DNA of 64,000 bases from Vulcanimicrobiota bacterium. GTDB taxonomy: Bacteria > Vulcanimicrobiota > Xenobia > Xenobiales > JADMJV01. Shown piece by piece: positions 26,075-34,201 of the stretch (position 1 is the stretch's first letter; each line of letters starts with the position of its first letter). Made by a program: the position numbers and the translations under genes. Under the pieces are notes generated by a model. That model ran no database searches, was not told the origin of the DNA, and saw only the letters and a program-made list of their open reading frames with translations. The DNA lies in assembly GCA_017307785.1 (NCBI GenBank), contig JAFKGI010000033.1, positions 30,463 to 94,462 of the forward strand, in the 5' to 3' direction.

Positions 26075-27443
26075 CTTGCCACTTCTCCAATTCGGGAACT
26101 AAACGATCCAGGCCCACGCCACGCGATGCCTTGAGCAGCAGGGTGTCGCCGTTGCTCAACTGCGGAGCCAACAGAGCGGCGGCCGCCTCGGTGTCGGGAG
26201 CCCACAATACAGGCGCCAGGCCGGCGCCTTTGGCACTGCGTGCCATCGTCTGACTGCGACGACCCACTGCCAGCAACAAATCCACGCCCATCTCGGCCAC
26301 CCACTGGCCCAGCTCCTGGTGAGCCTGCTCTTCGTAGGCTCCCAGCTCCAGCATGTCTCCGAGCACCGCCAGCTTCCGTCCCGGGGCATAGCCCAAAACT
26401 TTGAGTGCGGAACGCATAGAGTCGGGTGCTGCGTTGTAGGCATCATTGAGCAAGCACAGGCCGTTCGGAAGCATCTGCCGTTCCATACGCAAATGACTCA
26501 GCCGTACCTGCCGCAAGGCCTCACCAGCTTGAGCCGGGTCCACCTGAAAATGCCGGGCCACGGCCCAGGCGGCCGCCAGGTCCTCGACGTGGTGCTCGCC
26601 TGGCAAAGGGAAATCCCAGAGTTGTCCGGCTTCGAACTCCAGCTGCCACCCTTCCAGGCCGCGCTGCTTGCGCAACAGCGGCTTGACGGAGGCCTGACTT
26701 TCCGGGTCTCCCGAAAAGCTGGCCACCTGACCTCGATGGAGGCCTTTGAGGTAGTCGAAAAAGTCGCTATCGGCCGGCAATACGGCGATAGCGGAAGACT
26801 CGAGGGATTCGATGAGCTCACCTTTCGCTTGAGCGATCTTGTCGCGGCTGCCCAACAGTTCGATGTGCGAGACACCGACGTTGGTAATCAGGCCCATCTC
26901 GGGCTTGAGCAGCAAGGCCAGACGGCGAATTTGCTCCAGGCCGCGCATGCCGATCTCCATGACCGCAACCTGAGTGTCCTGCTCCAGTTGCAGCAGCGTC
27001 AGCGGCACGCCCACATCATTGTTGTAGTTGCCGGGGGTCTTGTGAATCTTGTAGCGGGTGCCCAACAGACAGGCGACCAGATCTTTGGTGGTGGTCTTAC
27101 CGGTGGAACCGGTGATGGCCACCACTCTTGCCTTCACCCGCTGATGCAGATGATAGGCACCGAGGTCCTGCAGCGCCTGCAGGGTGTCGCTCACGCGAAT
27201 GACCCCTTCGGGCGCTTCTCCTGGATGGCCCCACAAAGCCGCGGCAGCTCCTTGCTGCAGCGCGGAGGTGACGTGGTCATGACCGTCGTGTTGGGCGCCT
27301 ACCAGAGGGACAAATAGACACCCTGAACGGATCTGGCGAGAGTCCGTTGAAATATTTTCAAACATATGTTCGCCCGAAAAAGACAAAGAGGTGCTCTGAC
27401 CGGCCGTAGCCGCGAGCACCTCTTGAAGGGACCAGCCCAGCAT
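26064..27443 (-). CDS. murF: UDP-MurNAc-tripeptide--D-Ala-D-Ala ligase MurF
   Basis: 459 residues, ATG start 6 bp after the murE stop. ITGSTGKTTTKDL (P-loop at 112-119), GNYNNDVGVPLTLL, MEIGMRGLEQI, ITNVGVSHIELLGSRDKIAQAKGE and LLNDAYNAAPDSMRSAL are classic MurF blocks. It adds the D-Ala-D-Ala dipeptide to complete the pentapeptide precursor in the cytoplasm. Confidence 0.95.
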   Translation of the reverse strand: MLGWSLQEVLAATAGQSTSLSFSGEHMFENISTDSRQIRSGCLFVPLVGAQHDGHDHVTSALQQGAAAALWGHPGEAPEGVIRVSDTLQALQDLGAYHLHQRVKARVVAITGSTGKTTTKDLVACLLGTRYKIHKTPGNYNNDVGVPLTLLQLEQDTQVAVMEIGMRGLEQIRRLALLLKPEMGLITNVGVSHIELLGSRDKIAQAKGELIESLESSAIAVLPADSDFFDYLKGLHRGQVASFSGDPESQASVKPLLRKQRGLEGWQLEFEAGQLWDFPLPGEHHVEDLAAAWAVARHFQVDPAQAGEALRQVRLSHLRMERQMLPNGLCLLNDAYNAAPDSMRSALKVLGYAPGRKLAVLGDMLELGAYEEQAHQELGQWVAEMGVDLLLAVGRRSQTMARSAKGAGLAPVLWAPDTEAAAALLAPQLSNGDTLLLKASRGVGLDRLVPELEKWQDDA

Positions 27444-27449
27444 CAGGTT

Positions 27450-29018
27450 CTAGTGGTCTCCGGCCGTAGCCACGGCGGGATCATACTGAGGCCGGCGTTT
27501 CTCGGTCCAGGTCAAAGCGTGGGTCTTCAATTGCCCTTTGCCCCGAAACATGCGGCCCCGGAGGGCGATGCGGGCGACCTCCCGGTCGTCAAAGTCGATG
27601 GTGCGATCCCCGAGAATCTGGTATGTCTCGTGCCCTTTGCCCGCGATCACGACGGTGTCGCCGGCCTCGGCCAGGGCGATGGCGCGCGCGATGGCCTGAG
27701 CTCGGTCGGCCTCGATCTCCACCAGAGCGGTCGACTGGGTCATCCCCGTCTCAATCTGCCCGAGAATTGCTTCGGGCGATTCGCTGCGGGGATTGTCCGA
27801 GGTCAGAATGACCCGGTCACTGAGACGTCCGGCGATTTCTCCCATCACCGGTCGCTTGTTGGCGTCGCGGTCACCACCGCAACCGAACACTGTCAGCAAT
27901 CTACCTTTGGTAATTTCGCGAGCCGACACCAGCAACTTTTCCAGGCCATCCGGCGTATGGGCGTAGTCGACCAGCACCGAGAAGTCCTGACCTTCGCGCA
28001 CGGGCTCGAAACGACCGGAAACACTGCCGACCGATTCCACGGCCAGCAGAATTTGCTCCAGATCGGCTTTGACGGCCAGGCCCACGCCAATGGCGGCCAG
28101 GGCGTTGTAAACCGTAAACAAACCGGACATCGATAGGTCCACGCGGCGTCCGCCAACGGGGGTTTCGACATTGAACGAGACGCCATTGGCGTCGATGTTC
28201 AGATCGGTCGCGCGGATATGACAGTGCTGGCCCTGACCATAGCTGATGTAAGGAACTTTCAGTTCCTTCAAGAGCCGGGCGCCGAAGGGGTCGTCACCAT
28301 TGATGACCGCATAGGGTGCGGTGCGCCCTTTGATATAGCGCAGACCTGAGAACAGCTTGCGCTTGGCCTGGAAATAGGTCTCCATGTCGCCGTGAAAATC
28401 GAGGTGGTCGTGGCTGAGGTTGGTGAAGACTGCGACGTCGAAAGGCACACCGTGAACTCTCTCCAGTTCCAAAGCATGGGAGGAGACTTCCATCACCACC
28501 GAATCGCATCCGGCTTCCTTCATGTCCGAAAAGAGGCGCTGCAGAACCAGGGACTCTGGAGTGGTATGAGTGGTCGGCAAAGGCTTGCCGGCGATTTTCG
28601 TATGAATGGTGCCCAGCACGCCGGGAACTCGGCCCGCGCCGGTCAGGACCGACTCGCAGAAGTGAGCGGTGGAGGTTTTGCCGTTGGTGCCCGTGATCCC
28701 GACCAGACGAAGTGCCTGAACCGGATAGCCCGAAGCCAGAGCGGCTACCTGAGCCAGAGCACGTCGGGCGTTGGGAACCACCAACTGAGGCACCTGAATG
28801 TCGGGGAGCGGTCGCTCCACCACCAGGGCTACCGCGCCTTGCTCGACGACCTGAGCCGCAAAATCGTGACCATCGACCTTGAAGCCGGGGACGCAGACAA
28901 ACAGGTCTCCGCCGGTCACCTTTCTTGAATCAAATTCAACCTTAAAAACAGAAAGGTCCCCCCCATTAGAGGGCCCCGTGACACCGAGCAGGTCGGCAAC
29001 AACCTTAAGATTCAACAC
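27450..29018 (-). CDS. murE: UDP-MurNAc-L-Ala-D-Glu--meso-diaminopimelate ligase MurE
   Basis: 522 residues from the GTG at 29018, which has GGAGGAG nine bases upstream. An upstream extension in frame would swallow the small gene before it and is not conserved. GITGTNGKTSTAHF (P-loop at 110-117), TTHTTPESLVLQ, MEVSSHALELERV, FTNLSHDHLDFHG and LVDYAHTPDGLE are present. TSDNPRSESP carries the DNPR motif (408-411) that selects meso-diaminopimelate rather than lysine, so the cell wall should be DAP type. Confidence 0.95.
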   Translation of the reverse strand: MLNLKVVADLLGVTGPSNGGDLSVFKVEFDSRKVTGGDLFVCVPGFKVDGHDFAAQVVEQGAVALVVERPLPDIQVPQLVVPNARRALAQVAALASGYPVQALRLVGITGTNGKTSTAHFCESVLTGAGRVPGVLGTIHTKIAGKPLPTTHTTPESLVLQRLFSDMKEAGCDSVVMEVSSHALELERVHGVPFDVAVFTNLSHDHLDFHGDMETYFQAKRKLFSGLRYIKGRTAPYAVINGDDPFGARLLKELKVPYISYGQGQHCHIRATDLNIDANGVSFNVETPVGGRRVDLSMSGLFTVYNALAAIGVGLAVKADLEQILLAVESVGSVSGRFEPVREGQDFSVLVDYAHTPDGLEKLLVSAREITKGRLLTVFGCGGDRDANKRPVMGEIAGRLSDRVILTSDNPRSESPEAILGQIETGMTQSTALVEIEADRAQAIARAIALAEAGDTVVIAGKGHETYQILGDRTIDFDDREVARIALRGRMFRGKGQLKTHALTWTEKRRPQYDPAVATAGDH

Positions 29019-29040
29019 GTTTTTAGACTCCTCCAGCCAA

Positions 29041-29262
29041 TTACACCATGGGATATCGGTTCGGCACCGACCTGAGATCGGCTTTGCGATCCAGTCGTGT
29101 GACCCACCGTTTCCGACCGTTGCGTCCGATATCGACACGCGGTCCCACGAAGGGCTGCATGCCGGAGATCATAATCTCCTGGGCCGGTTTTCGCGAACGC
29201 GGAGCCGCCTGGACATTGATGTAACGACGAAGGAACTCTTCCAGATCCTTATCAGTGTTCAC
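29041..29262 (-). CDS. Small conserved-context protein between ftsI and murE (orf73)
   Basis: 73 residues from a GTG at 29262 with GGGAGG six bases upstream. The start overlaps the ftsI stop by 11 bp and the stop lies 22 bp before the murE start, so the gene fills the gap exactly. The product begins VNTDKDLEEFLRRYINVQ (a short amphipathic helix), then a basic stretch with RSRKPAQEI, GPRVDIGRNGRKRW and a basic C-terminus. No membrane segment or Cys. I do not recognise the family. Ribosome site and tight spacing support translation. Confidence 0.6.
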   Translation of the reverse strand: MNTDKDLEEFLRRYINVQAAPRSRKPAQEIMISGMQPFVGPRVDIGRNGRKRWVTRLDRKADLRSVPNRYPMV

Positions 29263-31003
29263 TTGTTTGGCCTCCCTGAGCAGCACTACTGATTTCCTCC
29301 GGATGCGATGGGTTGACACCCAATTTCCACATCGCCTCCTGCGCAACCCGCGCAAATACGGGACCCGCTACCGTTCCACCCCAATAGATCGGTGTCGGCT
29401 CCTCTATTTTTACCAAGACCACTACCCTGGGGTCTTCGACGGGGCAAACCCCGAGGAAAGACCCGATGTAGGTATCGCCGTAGACTCCGTTGGTCACCAC
29501 CTGAGCGGTTCCCGACTTGCCTCCGGTGCGATAGCCCGGAATGTTGGCCGTATGTTTTCCGGTTCCGTGGTCGCACACTCCCCGCAGCATTCCAAGGGTG
29601 TCCTTGGCCGCTTCGGGCGAGATCGGGCGACTGAGTTCCTTGATCGGCATCTTTTTATAAACCGTATTGTCTGGATTCAAGACTTCCGAGACCACGTGGG
29701 GCTTCAGACGAACCCCGCCGTTGGCTACCGCCTGCATCGCCGACACCAACTGCATCGGCGTGACCGCCACGCCTTGCCCGAAGGAGATGGTGAGCAGGTT
29801 GATTCTCTCCCAGTCTTTCACGAGAGCCAGGATGCCCTCGCTCTCACCGGTGAGGTCTACTCCGGTACGAGAGCCGAATCCGAAATCCTCCAACCCTTTC
29901 GCAAGAACTTTCTTGCCCAACCGCTCGGCCACGTGAGCCGTACCGACGTTGAAAGAGAAGGCCAGAATCTCGGACACCGGTTCCATCGGCTGGGCACCCA
30001 GACCGTCGTTGGCGTTGTTGATCGTCCAGCCGCCGATGCTGATGACACCGGCAGCGGGGAAGAGGTCGGTGGGCTTGATGCCGTTGTTCATGGCCGTGGC
30101 CATAGTGAAGGTCTTGAAAGTCGAGCCGGGCTCATAGGGGTCGGTGATGGCCCGGTTGCGGCGAACTTCCGGAGGCACTTCGCCGAATTTATCGGCGGGG
30201 AAGTCAGGCATCACGGCCAGAGCCAGAATGCCGGCGGTCTTGGCATCCATCACGATACAGATGCCACCTTTGGCGTTGCGCAGCTTGACAGCGGCGGCCA
30301 GCTCGCGCTCGGCCACGTACTGGATGGTTTCGTCAATGGTCAGAACCAGATGGCGGCCGGGCACGGCCTTCTTCAGCAGACGAGACTGCTCGACCGGAAT
30401 CGACCAGCCATCGCGGTCCATGAAAGTGCGCAGGACACCGGGCGATCCGCCCAGATAGTCATCGTAGGTGGCTTCCAGTCCGTCCAGGCCCTGCTCATCC
30501 GTTCCGGTGGCGCCCAGCAGGGTGGAGAGCAAATGACCCTTTGGATAGTAGCGGCGCCCGGGAGTGGGCTCACGCAGCAAGAAAACACCGGCGACGGGCT
30601 GATCCTTGAGGGCTTTGGCCACACGGTCCGGCACTTTGCGAGCCAGCCACTGGAAAGTGCCCTTGCCGGTGAGAGCTTCTCGGACACGCTTCTCGGGCAT
30701 CTGGAGCAAACTGGCCAGGCGCTTGGCCGACGCGTCCACTTCTTTTACTTCCTTCGGATTCACGGCCAACGAGGAGAGAGAGATGCTGTTCGCCAGCACC
30801 ACACCGTTGCGGTCTCTGATATCGCCACGCAGAGCGGGGATTTCGACGTCGCCTTCTTGCTGATAGCGAGCGAGCTGCTGCAGCCGTTCATTCTTCAGCC
30901 ACTGCAGGCTGGCCAGACGGCCGATCAAGCAGATGTAGAAAAACGTGAAAAGCCAGTAGAGAAAAATCAACCGATTGCGCGTCTTGCCAGACCATCCACC
31001 CAC
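29252..31003 (-). CDS. ftsI: Septal peptidoglycan transpeptidase FtsI/PBP2b-type (class B penicillin-binding protein)
   Basis: 583 residues from a GTG at 31003 chosen because AAGGAGGTG lies at ideal spacing; an in-frame TTG at 31027 lacks this. One membrane segment near the N-terminus (NRLIFLYWLFTFFYICLIG), a dimerisation domain with RGDIRDRNGVVLA, then the transpeptidase: EPGSTFK (catalytic Ser at about 294), SFN (350-352) and KSGTAQ (496-501). There is no PASTA domain. It cross-links septal peptidoglycan with FtsW, encoded in the same operon. Confidence 0.94.
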   Translation of the reverse strand: MGGWSGKTRNRLIFLYWLFTFFYICLIGRLASLQWLKNERLQQLARYQQEGDVEIPALRGDIRDRNGVVLANSISLSSLAVNPKEVKEVDASAKRLASLLQMPEKRVREALTGKGTFQWLARKVPDRVAKALKDQPVAGVFLLREPTPGRRYYPKGHLLSTLLGATGTDEQGLDGLEATYDDYLGGSPGVLRTFMDRDGWSIPVEQSRLLKKAVPGRHLVLTIDETIQYVAERELAAAVKLRNAKGGICIVMDAKTAGILALAVMPDFPADKFGEVPPEVRRNRAITDPYEPGSTFKTFTMATAMNNGIKPTDLFPAAGVISIGGWTINNANDGLGAQPMEPVSEILAFSFNVGTAHVAERLGKKVLAKGLEDFGFGSRTGVDLTGESEGILALVKDWERINLLTISFGQGVAVTPMQLVSAMQAVANGGVRLKPHVVSEVLNPDNTVYKKMPIKELSRPISPEAAKDTLGMLRGVCDHGTGKHTANIPGYRTGGKSGTAQVVTNGVYGDTYIGSFLGVCPVEDPRVVVLVKIEEPTPIYWGGTVAGPVFARVAQEAMWKLGVNPSHPEEISSAAQGGQTSEH

Positions 31004-31065
31004 CAGAAACCACCTCCTTCCAAACAACTATACTAGGACCAAAGACTGTGGAATTTAATTCAATA

Positions 31066-31422
31066 TTAATTTTTAACCGTGGAGCCTACCGCCACCTGCC
31101 CACTAGCTTGAATTTTCCTCAAATCCAGTACTTGCCGATTCACGGCGGGAACCATCTTCAGCCTGGTGGTGACCACGCTCTCCACCCGCTCCAGACTGCT
31201 GAGGGATTGCAACTCGAGTTGCATCAGGTCTTTCTCTCGCTCCAGCACCTTCTGACGGTCACGCAGAGCGACCACTCGATAGTGATTCTGAACCAGGATG
31301 GCGTACTGACAGAGAAAGACCATGGTCAACATGAAGACGGCCGCAAAGCTTCCCAAAGCCAGCGACCAGGTGATCCAATCTTTGGGCTCCTCGCGCGGAG
31401 GAGCCGTTTTACTCTGCTGCAT
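31066..31422 (-). CDS. ftsL: FtsL-like division protein
   Basis: About 118 residues from the ATG at 31422 (AGAAGG ten bases upstream; an ATG at 31431 is possible but too close to that site). A short cytoplasmic start with PPREEPKD, one membrane segment (WSLALGSFAAVFMLTMVFLCQYAIL) and a coiled coil (ALRDRQKVLEREKDLMQLEL) make the FtsL/DivIC layout. The position between rsmH and ftsI is the standard ftsL place. Sequence identity in this family is always low, so the call rests on topology and context. Confidence 0.8.
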   Translation of the reverse strand: MQQSKTAPPREEPKDWITWSLALGSFAAVFMLTMVFLCQYAILVQNHYRVVALRDRQKVLEREKDLMQLELQSLSSLERVESVVTTRLKMVPAVNRQVLDLRKIQASGQVAVGSTVKN

Positions 31423-31436
31423 TGTTCCCATACCTT

Positions 31437-32372
31437 CTAAAGTTTTTGCGCCACCCGCAGGCGCACCGAGCGAGCTCTCGGGTTGGCCTCCACCTCGGCC
31501 GCACTGGCCTGAATGGCCTTCCCTCGAGCCTTGAGCAATGGTGTTGCTCCACACATACAAATGGGCGCCCCGCGGGGACACCGACACCGACCTAGCCTGT
31601 CGCTCATGAAGCGCTTGACGCAACGGTCTTCCAGCGAGTGATAGGACATCACCAGCAGACGACCGCCCGGAACCAGAGCTTCAAAAACCGCCTCCAGCCC
31701 CGACTGCAGACGTTCTAGCTCGGCGTTCACCTCCATTCGCAATGCTTGAAAAATTTTCGTCGCCGGATGAACTTTTCCCGGCCGAGGTCTACCCAGTACC
31801 GACTCACCAATTTCCACCAGTTGCCCGGTCGTCAAAATCGGCTTTTGAGTGCGCTCCTGTACGAGGCGACGGGCAACCTTACCTGCCTGCCTTTCTTCCC
31901 CGAACTCGAAAAAAATTCTACGCAGGTCAGACTCGGAATACTCGCGCACGACATCGGCGGCACTCAACTCCAGTCGCCGGTCCATTCGCATGTCCAGCGG
32001 TCCGTCGCGACGAATGCTAAAACCGCGCTCGCCACGATCCAACTGAGGAGACGACACCCCCAAATCCATGAGAGCGCCGTCTTGCGGTCCGATCCGCTCC
32101 ATCCAGTCGCCTTCAGCGATTTGGCCGAAATTGACGCGAAAGGCTCGGAAGTCAGCAAAGCCCTCGAGCCTGGCCGTAGCCGCCTCGAGGGCCATTTCGT
32201 CAACATCCAAACCGGTTACGCGCGCACCACGCTCGAGCAAAGCGCGGGAGTGACCACCCCCACCCAGCGTACAATCGAGCACGCGCATCCCCGGAAACAA
32301 ACAAAGCTCCTCAAGAGTCTCTTGAAGGAGCACAGGGACGTGGTGAAAACCCACGCCCGCCGATTCAGTCAA
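31437..32372 (-). CDS. rsmH: 16S rRNA (cytosine-1402-N4)-methyltransferase RsmH (MraW)
   Basis: About 311 residues from a TTG at 32372, which overlaps the stop of the small upstream gene and follows GGAGAAGG; a TTG at 32399 is the alternative. HHVPVLLQETLEEL, LDCTLGGGGHSRALLERGARVTGLDVDEMAL (SAM motif I), GALMDLGVSSPQLDRGERGFSIRRDGPLDMRMD and MSYHSLEDRCVKRFM are diagnostic. NPRARSVRLRVAQKL is the conserved C-terminus. It methylates C1402 of 16S rRNA. It is the usual partner after mraZ in the dcw operon. Confidence 0.95.
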   Translation of the reverse strand: MTESAGVGFHHVPVLLQETLEELCLFPGMRVLDCTLGGGGHSRALLERGARVTGLDVDEMALEAATARLEGFADFRAFRVNFGQIAEGDWMERIGPQDGALMDLGVSSPQLDRGERGFSIRRDGPLDMRMDRRLELSAADVVREYSESDLRRIFFEFGEERQAGKVARRLVQERTQKPILTTGQLVEIGESVLGRPRPGKVHPATKIFQALRMEVNAELERLQSGLEAVFEALVPGGRLLVMSYHSLEDRCVKRFMSDRLGRCRCPRGAPICMCGATPLLKARGKAIQASAAEVEANPRARSVRLRVAQKL

Positions 32373-32544
32373 GTCCGGCGGGGCCTTCTCCAGGGACAAT
32401 CAACCGCAACTCCGCACGAACGTCCTCGGGCCGTCCCCGACTCGGATCGGGAGTCGGAGGGCGACGACGCCACTTGGGAGCAGGCGGCAGGGCCAATCGC
32501 AGAGGGAAATGCGAATCTTGAGGCTTAGATTGAATACGTTTCAT
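32365..32544 (-). CDS. Putative 59-residue Pro/Arg-rich protein between mraZ and rsmH (orf59)
   Basis: An ATG at 32544 lies inside the end of mraZ with GGAGGG eight bases upstream, and the frame closes with TGA inside the start of rsmH. The product begins MKRIQSKPQDSHFPLRLALPP, is rich in Pro and Arg, and has no membrane segment. It would bridge the otherwise non-coding 150-bp mraZ-rsmH gap. The ribosome site and interlocking ends favour a real gene; composition and absence of a known family argue caution. Confidence 0.4.
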   Translation of the reverse strand: MKRIQSKPQDSHFPLRLALPPAPKWRRRPPTPDPSRGRPEDVRAELRLIVPGEGPAGLD

Positions 32545-32956
32545 AGATGTAGCCCTCCAGGTCCTCTTGTTCCGTTTCTCGCTGCATTTCAGCCCATCGA
32601 CTGGAATTCCAGACTTTGAGTCGATCCAGCGCTCCAGTCACCACCACCGGCCCACACTGCAACTCAGCGTGTGCCTTCTGATCGGCGCTCAGGACGACTC
32701 GTCCCTGTTTATCCAGTTCCGTCATGACGGCTGCGGCCAGTTGCTGGGTCATCCAGCGCTGGGCACGCTGGTCGGTGCGGGGAATCGTCTGCAACTTGGC
32801 CAGGAACTTACTCCAGGCTTCGCGCGGCAGAATCTCCACACAACCTTCACGGTCTTTGCGCAAGACCGCTCCGTCGGCAAAATCTTTGCGGAAAACAGAG
32901 GGTATGGTCAGACGACTTTTGTCGTCTAACGAGTGTTCGTAGGTGCCTGAGAACAA
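32525..32956 (-). CDS. mraZ: Transcriptional regulator MraZ
   Basis: 143 residues from a TTG at 32956 with GGAG five bases upstream, giving the family-typical start FSGTYEHSLDDKSRLTIPS. A TTG seven codons earlier lacks support. It has two SpoVT/AbrB-like domains: DDKSRLTIPSVFR and the second LDKQGRVVLSADQ. MraZ forms rings that bind GTGGRG-type repeats and control its own dcw operon. Three such repeats at 10-bp spacing lie 26-51 bp upstream of this start, supporting autoregulation. Confidence 0.93.
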   Translation of the reverse strand: MFSGTYEHSLDDKSRLTIPSVFRKDFADGAVLRKDREGCVEILPREAWSKFLAKLQTIPRTDQRAQRWMTQQLAAAVMTELDKQGRVVLSADQKAHAELQCGPVVVTGALDRLKVWNSSRWAEMQRETEQEDLEGYIYETYSI

Positions 32957-32971
32957 TGTTGCTCCAGAACC

Positions 32972-33007
32972 TTCCAACTTACTCCACTACCCTCCACTTT
33001 GCCCCAC
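32972..33007 (-). promoter_or_regulatory. MraZ operator: direct repeats of GTGGRG at 10-bp spacing
   Basis: Read on the minus strand: GTGGGG (33002-33007), GTGGAG (32992-32997), GTGGAG (32982-32987), and a weaker TTGGAA (32972-32977). Unit length and 4-bp spacers match known MraZ boxes. The array sits between the predicted transcription start and the mraZ start codon. Confidence 0.85.
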
Positions 33008-33017
33008 TTGTCCCCCG

Positions 33018-33047
33018 ATTATAGGAGCCCCTGGAAAGCCCTGTCAA
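33018..33047 (-). promoter_or_regulatory. Consensus sigma-70-type promoter of the dcw operon
   Basis: TTGACA at 33042-33047 and TATAAT at 33018-33023 (minus strand) with an 18-bp spacer, both perfect consensus. Transcription should begin near 33011, directly upstream of the MraZ boxes. Confidence 0.85.
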
Positions 33048-33222
33048 CCCGAGGATGCTTATGTAAAAAGGATCATAGAGCGGTGAAAACTCAAAATATG
33101 GACCCCTTTTGAATCTCGACCACCACATATGGGCATGGCGGTACCCTTGTGAGCGGAATCAGGATTGAGAAAAAAAAAATCCGGGAATAGAGACCCATCA
33201 GCTTCAACCAAGGAGTGCCAAC

Positions 33223-33528
33223 ATGGCCGCAACGATCGATCTACCAAAACTCGACTTTGACTTTGAGCAAAAGCTTCAGGAATGGACCAAAGAGCTACGC
33301 GGCTGGAACGTCATCCTATACAACGACAACTACAACAAGTTGGTCGAAGTGGTGAACTGGCTGCAAAAGGCCACCGGCTGCAGCCTCGAGGTCGCCGAGC
33401 ACGTTACCTACACCGCCCATCAGAAGGGCCGCGCCATCTGCTTCTCGGGCGCCAAAGAAAAGTGTCAGGACGTGGCCAACTACTTGCGCGGCAAGGGCCT
33501 CCAGGTAGAAGTAGACACGGTCGAGTAA
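33223..33528 (+). CDS. clpS: ClpS-family adaptor for Clp protease
   Basis: 101 residues, ATG with AAGGAG seven bases upstream. The ClpS core is visible: WNVILYNDNYNKLVEVVNWLQ (N-degron pocket region with the ND acidic pair), the TGCSLEVAEHVTYTAHQKGRAICF helix region with the conserved His, and a C-terminal VANYLRGKGLQVEV strand. ClpS delivers N-end-rule substrates to ClpA/ClpC. The preceding ~170 bp are non-coding. No clpA lies in the window. It ends 4 bp before the convergent birA. Confidence 0.82.
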   Translation: MAATIDLPKLDFDFEQKLQEWTKELRGWNVILYNDNYNKLVEVVNWLQKATGCSLEVAEHVTYTAHQKGRAICFSGAKEKCQDVANYLRGKGLQVEVDTVE

Positions 33529-33532
33529 GTCC

Positions 33533-34201
33533 CTACAAGGGTAGAAGGCGGTCGACGGCAGTGAGCCGGCCAGCCTGGCGGACCCTTAGAAAGCCCTGGT
33601 CGTCGAGATCGACGACTTCGTCTTCGAAGCGTTCCGTACCTACAAAGTAGGCGATTTTACTTCCCGGTGGGAGAGAGTGGGAGCGAACCTCGGACAAATA
33701 GCCCGAGACTCCCACTTTTTCATGTACTGCCAGCAACTCGCGCAGTTGGCCTCGCAGATGCTCGCCGAACTCAGCAACTCCCGGCCCGCCCTCGATCAGC
33801 CGATGCAGGGAAACAGCACCCTCGGGCAACCCTTCGAGCCGAACATTCACGCCAATGCCTAACACCATGCCGAGGCATTCCGTCCCCCGCCAGCGGCAAT
33901 CCGGCAAAACTCCCGCGATCTTGTCGCGGCCCACCCAGCAATCATTGGGCCACTTCAGCCAGGCCTCGGCCCCCCAATGGCGCAGGCTGCGCAGTACGGC
34001 CAGACCCCCCAGCAACGAAAAGCCGGTGGGGTCCACCGCACCCAGCCGCCAACTCATATAGAGTCCACCCGGGGGGGAAATCCACTCGCGACCCGCCCCG
34101 CGGCCGCGGCCTCGCGTCTGAACGTCGGCCACCACGAAGGTGCCGGGCTCGCAGTCCCAGGCGACATCTTGAGTGGACTCACATTCGGGCAGATGAATCA
34201 T
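33533..34201 (-). CDS. birA: Biotin--[acetyl-CoA-carboxylase] ligase BirA (no DNA-binding domain)
   Basis: 222 residues from an ATG that overlaps the preceding stop (ATGA). TRGRGRGAGREW is the biotinyl-AMP-binding loop, LKWPNDCWV and KIAGVLPDC are the catalytic-core motifs, and LGIGVNV follows. The N-terminal winged helix of bifunctional BirA is absent, so it should only biotinylate carrier proteins. Coupled to the FAD oxidoreductase gene upstream. Confidence 0.88.
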   Translation of the reverse strand: MIHLPECESTQDVAWDCEPGTFVVADVQTRGRGRGAGREWISPPGGLYMSWRLGAVDPTGFSLLGGLAVLRSLRHWGAEAWLKWPNDCWVGRDKIAGVLPDCRWRGTECLGMVLGIGVNVRLEGLPEGAVSLHRLIEGGPGVAEFGEHLRGQLRELLAVHEKVGVSGYLSEVRSHSLPPGSKIAYFVGTERFEDEVVDLDDQGFLRVRQAGRLTAVDRLLPL

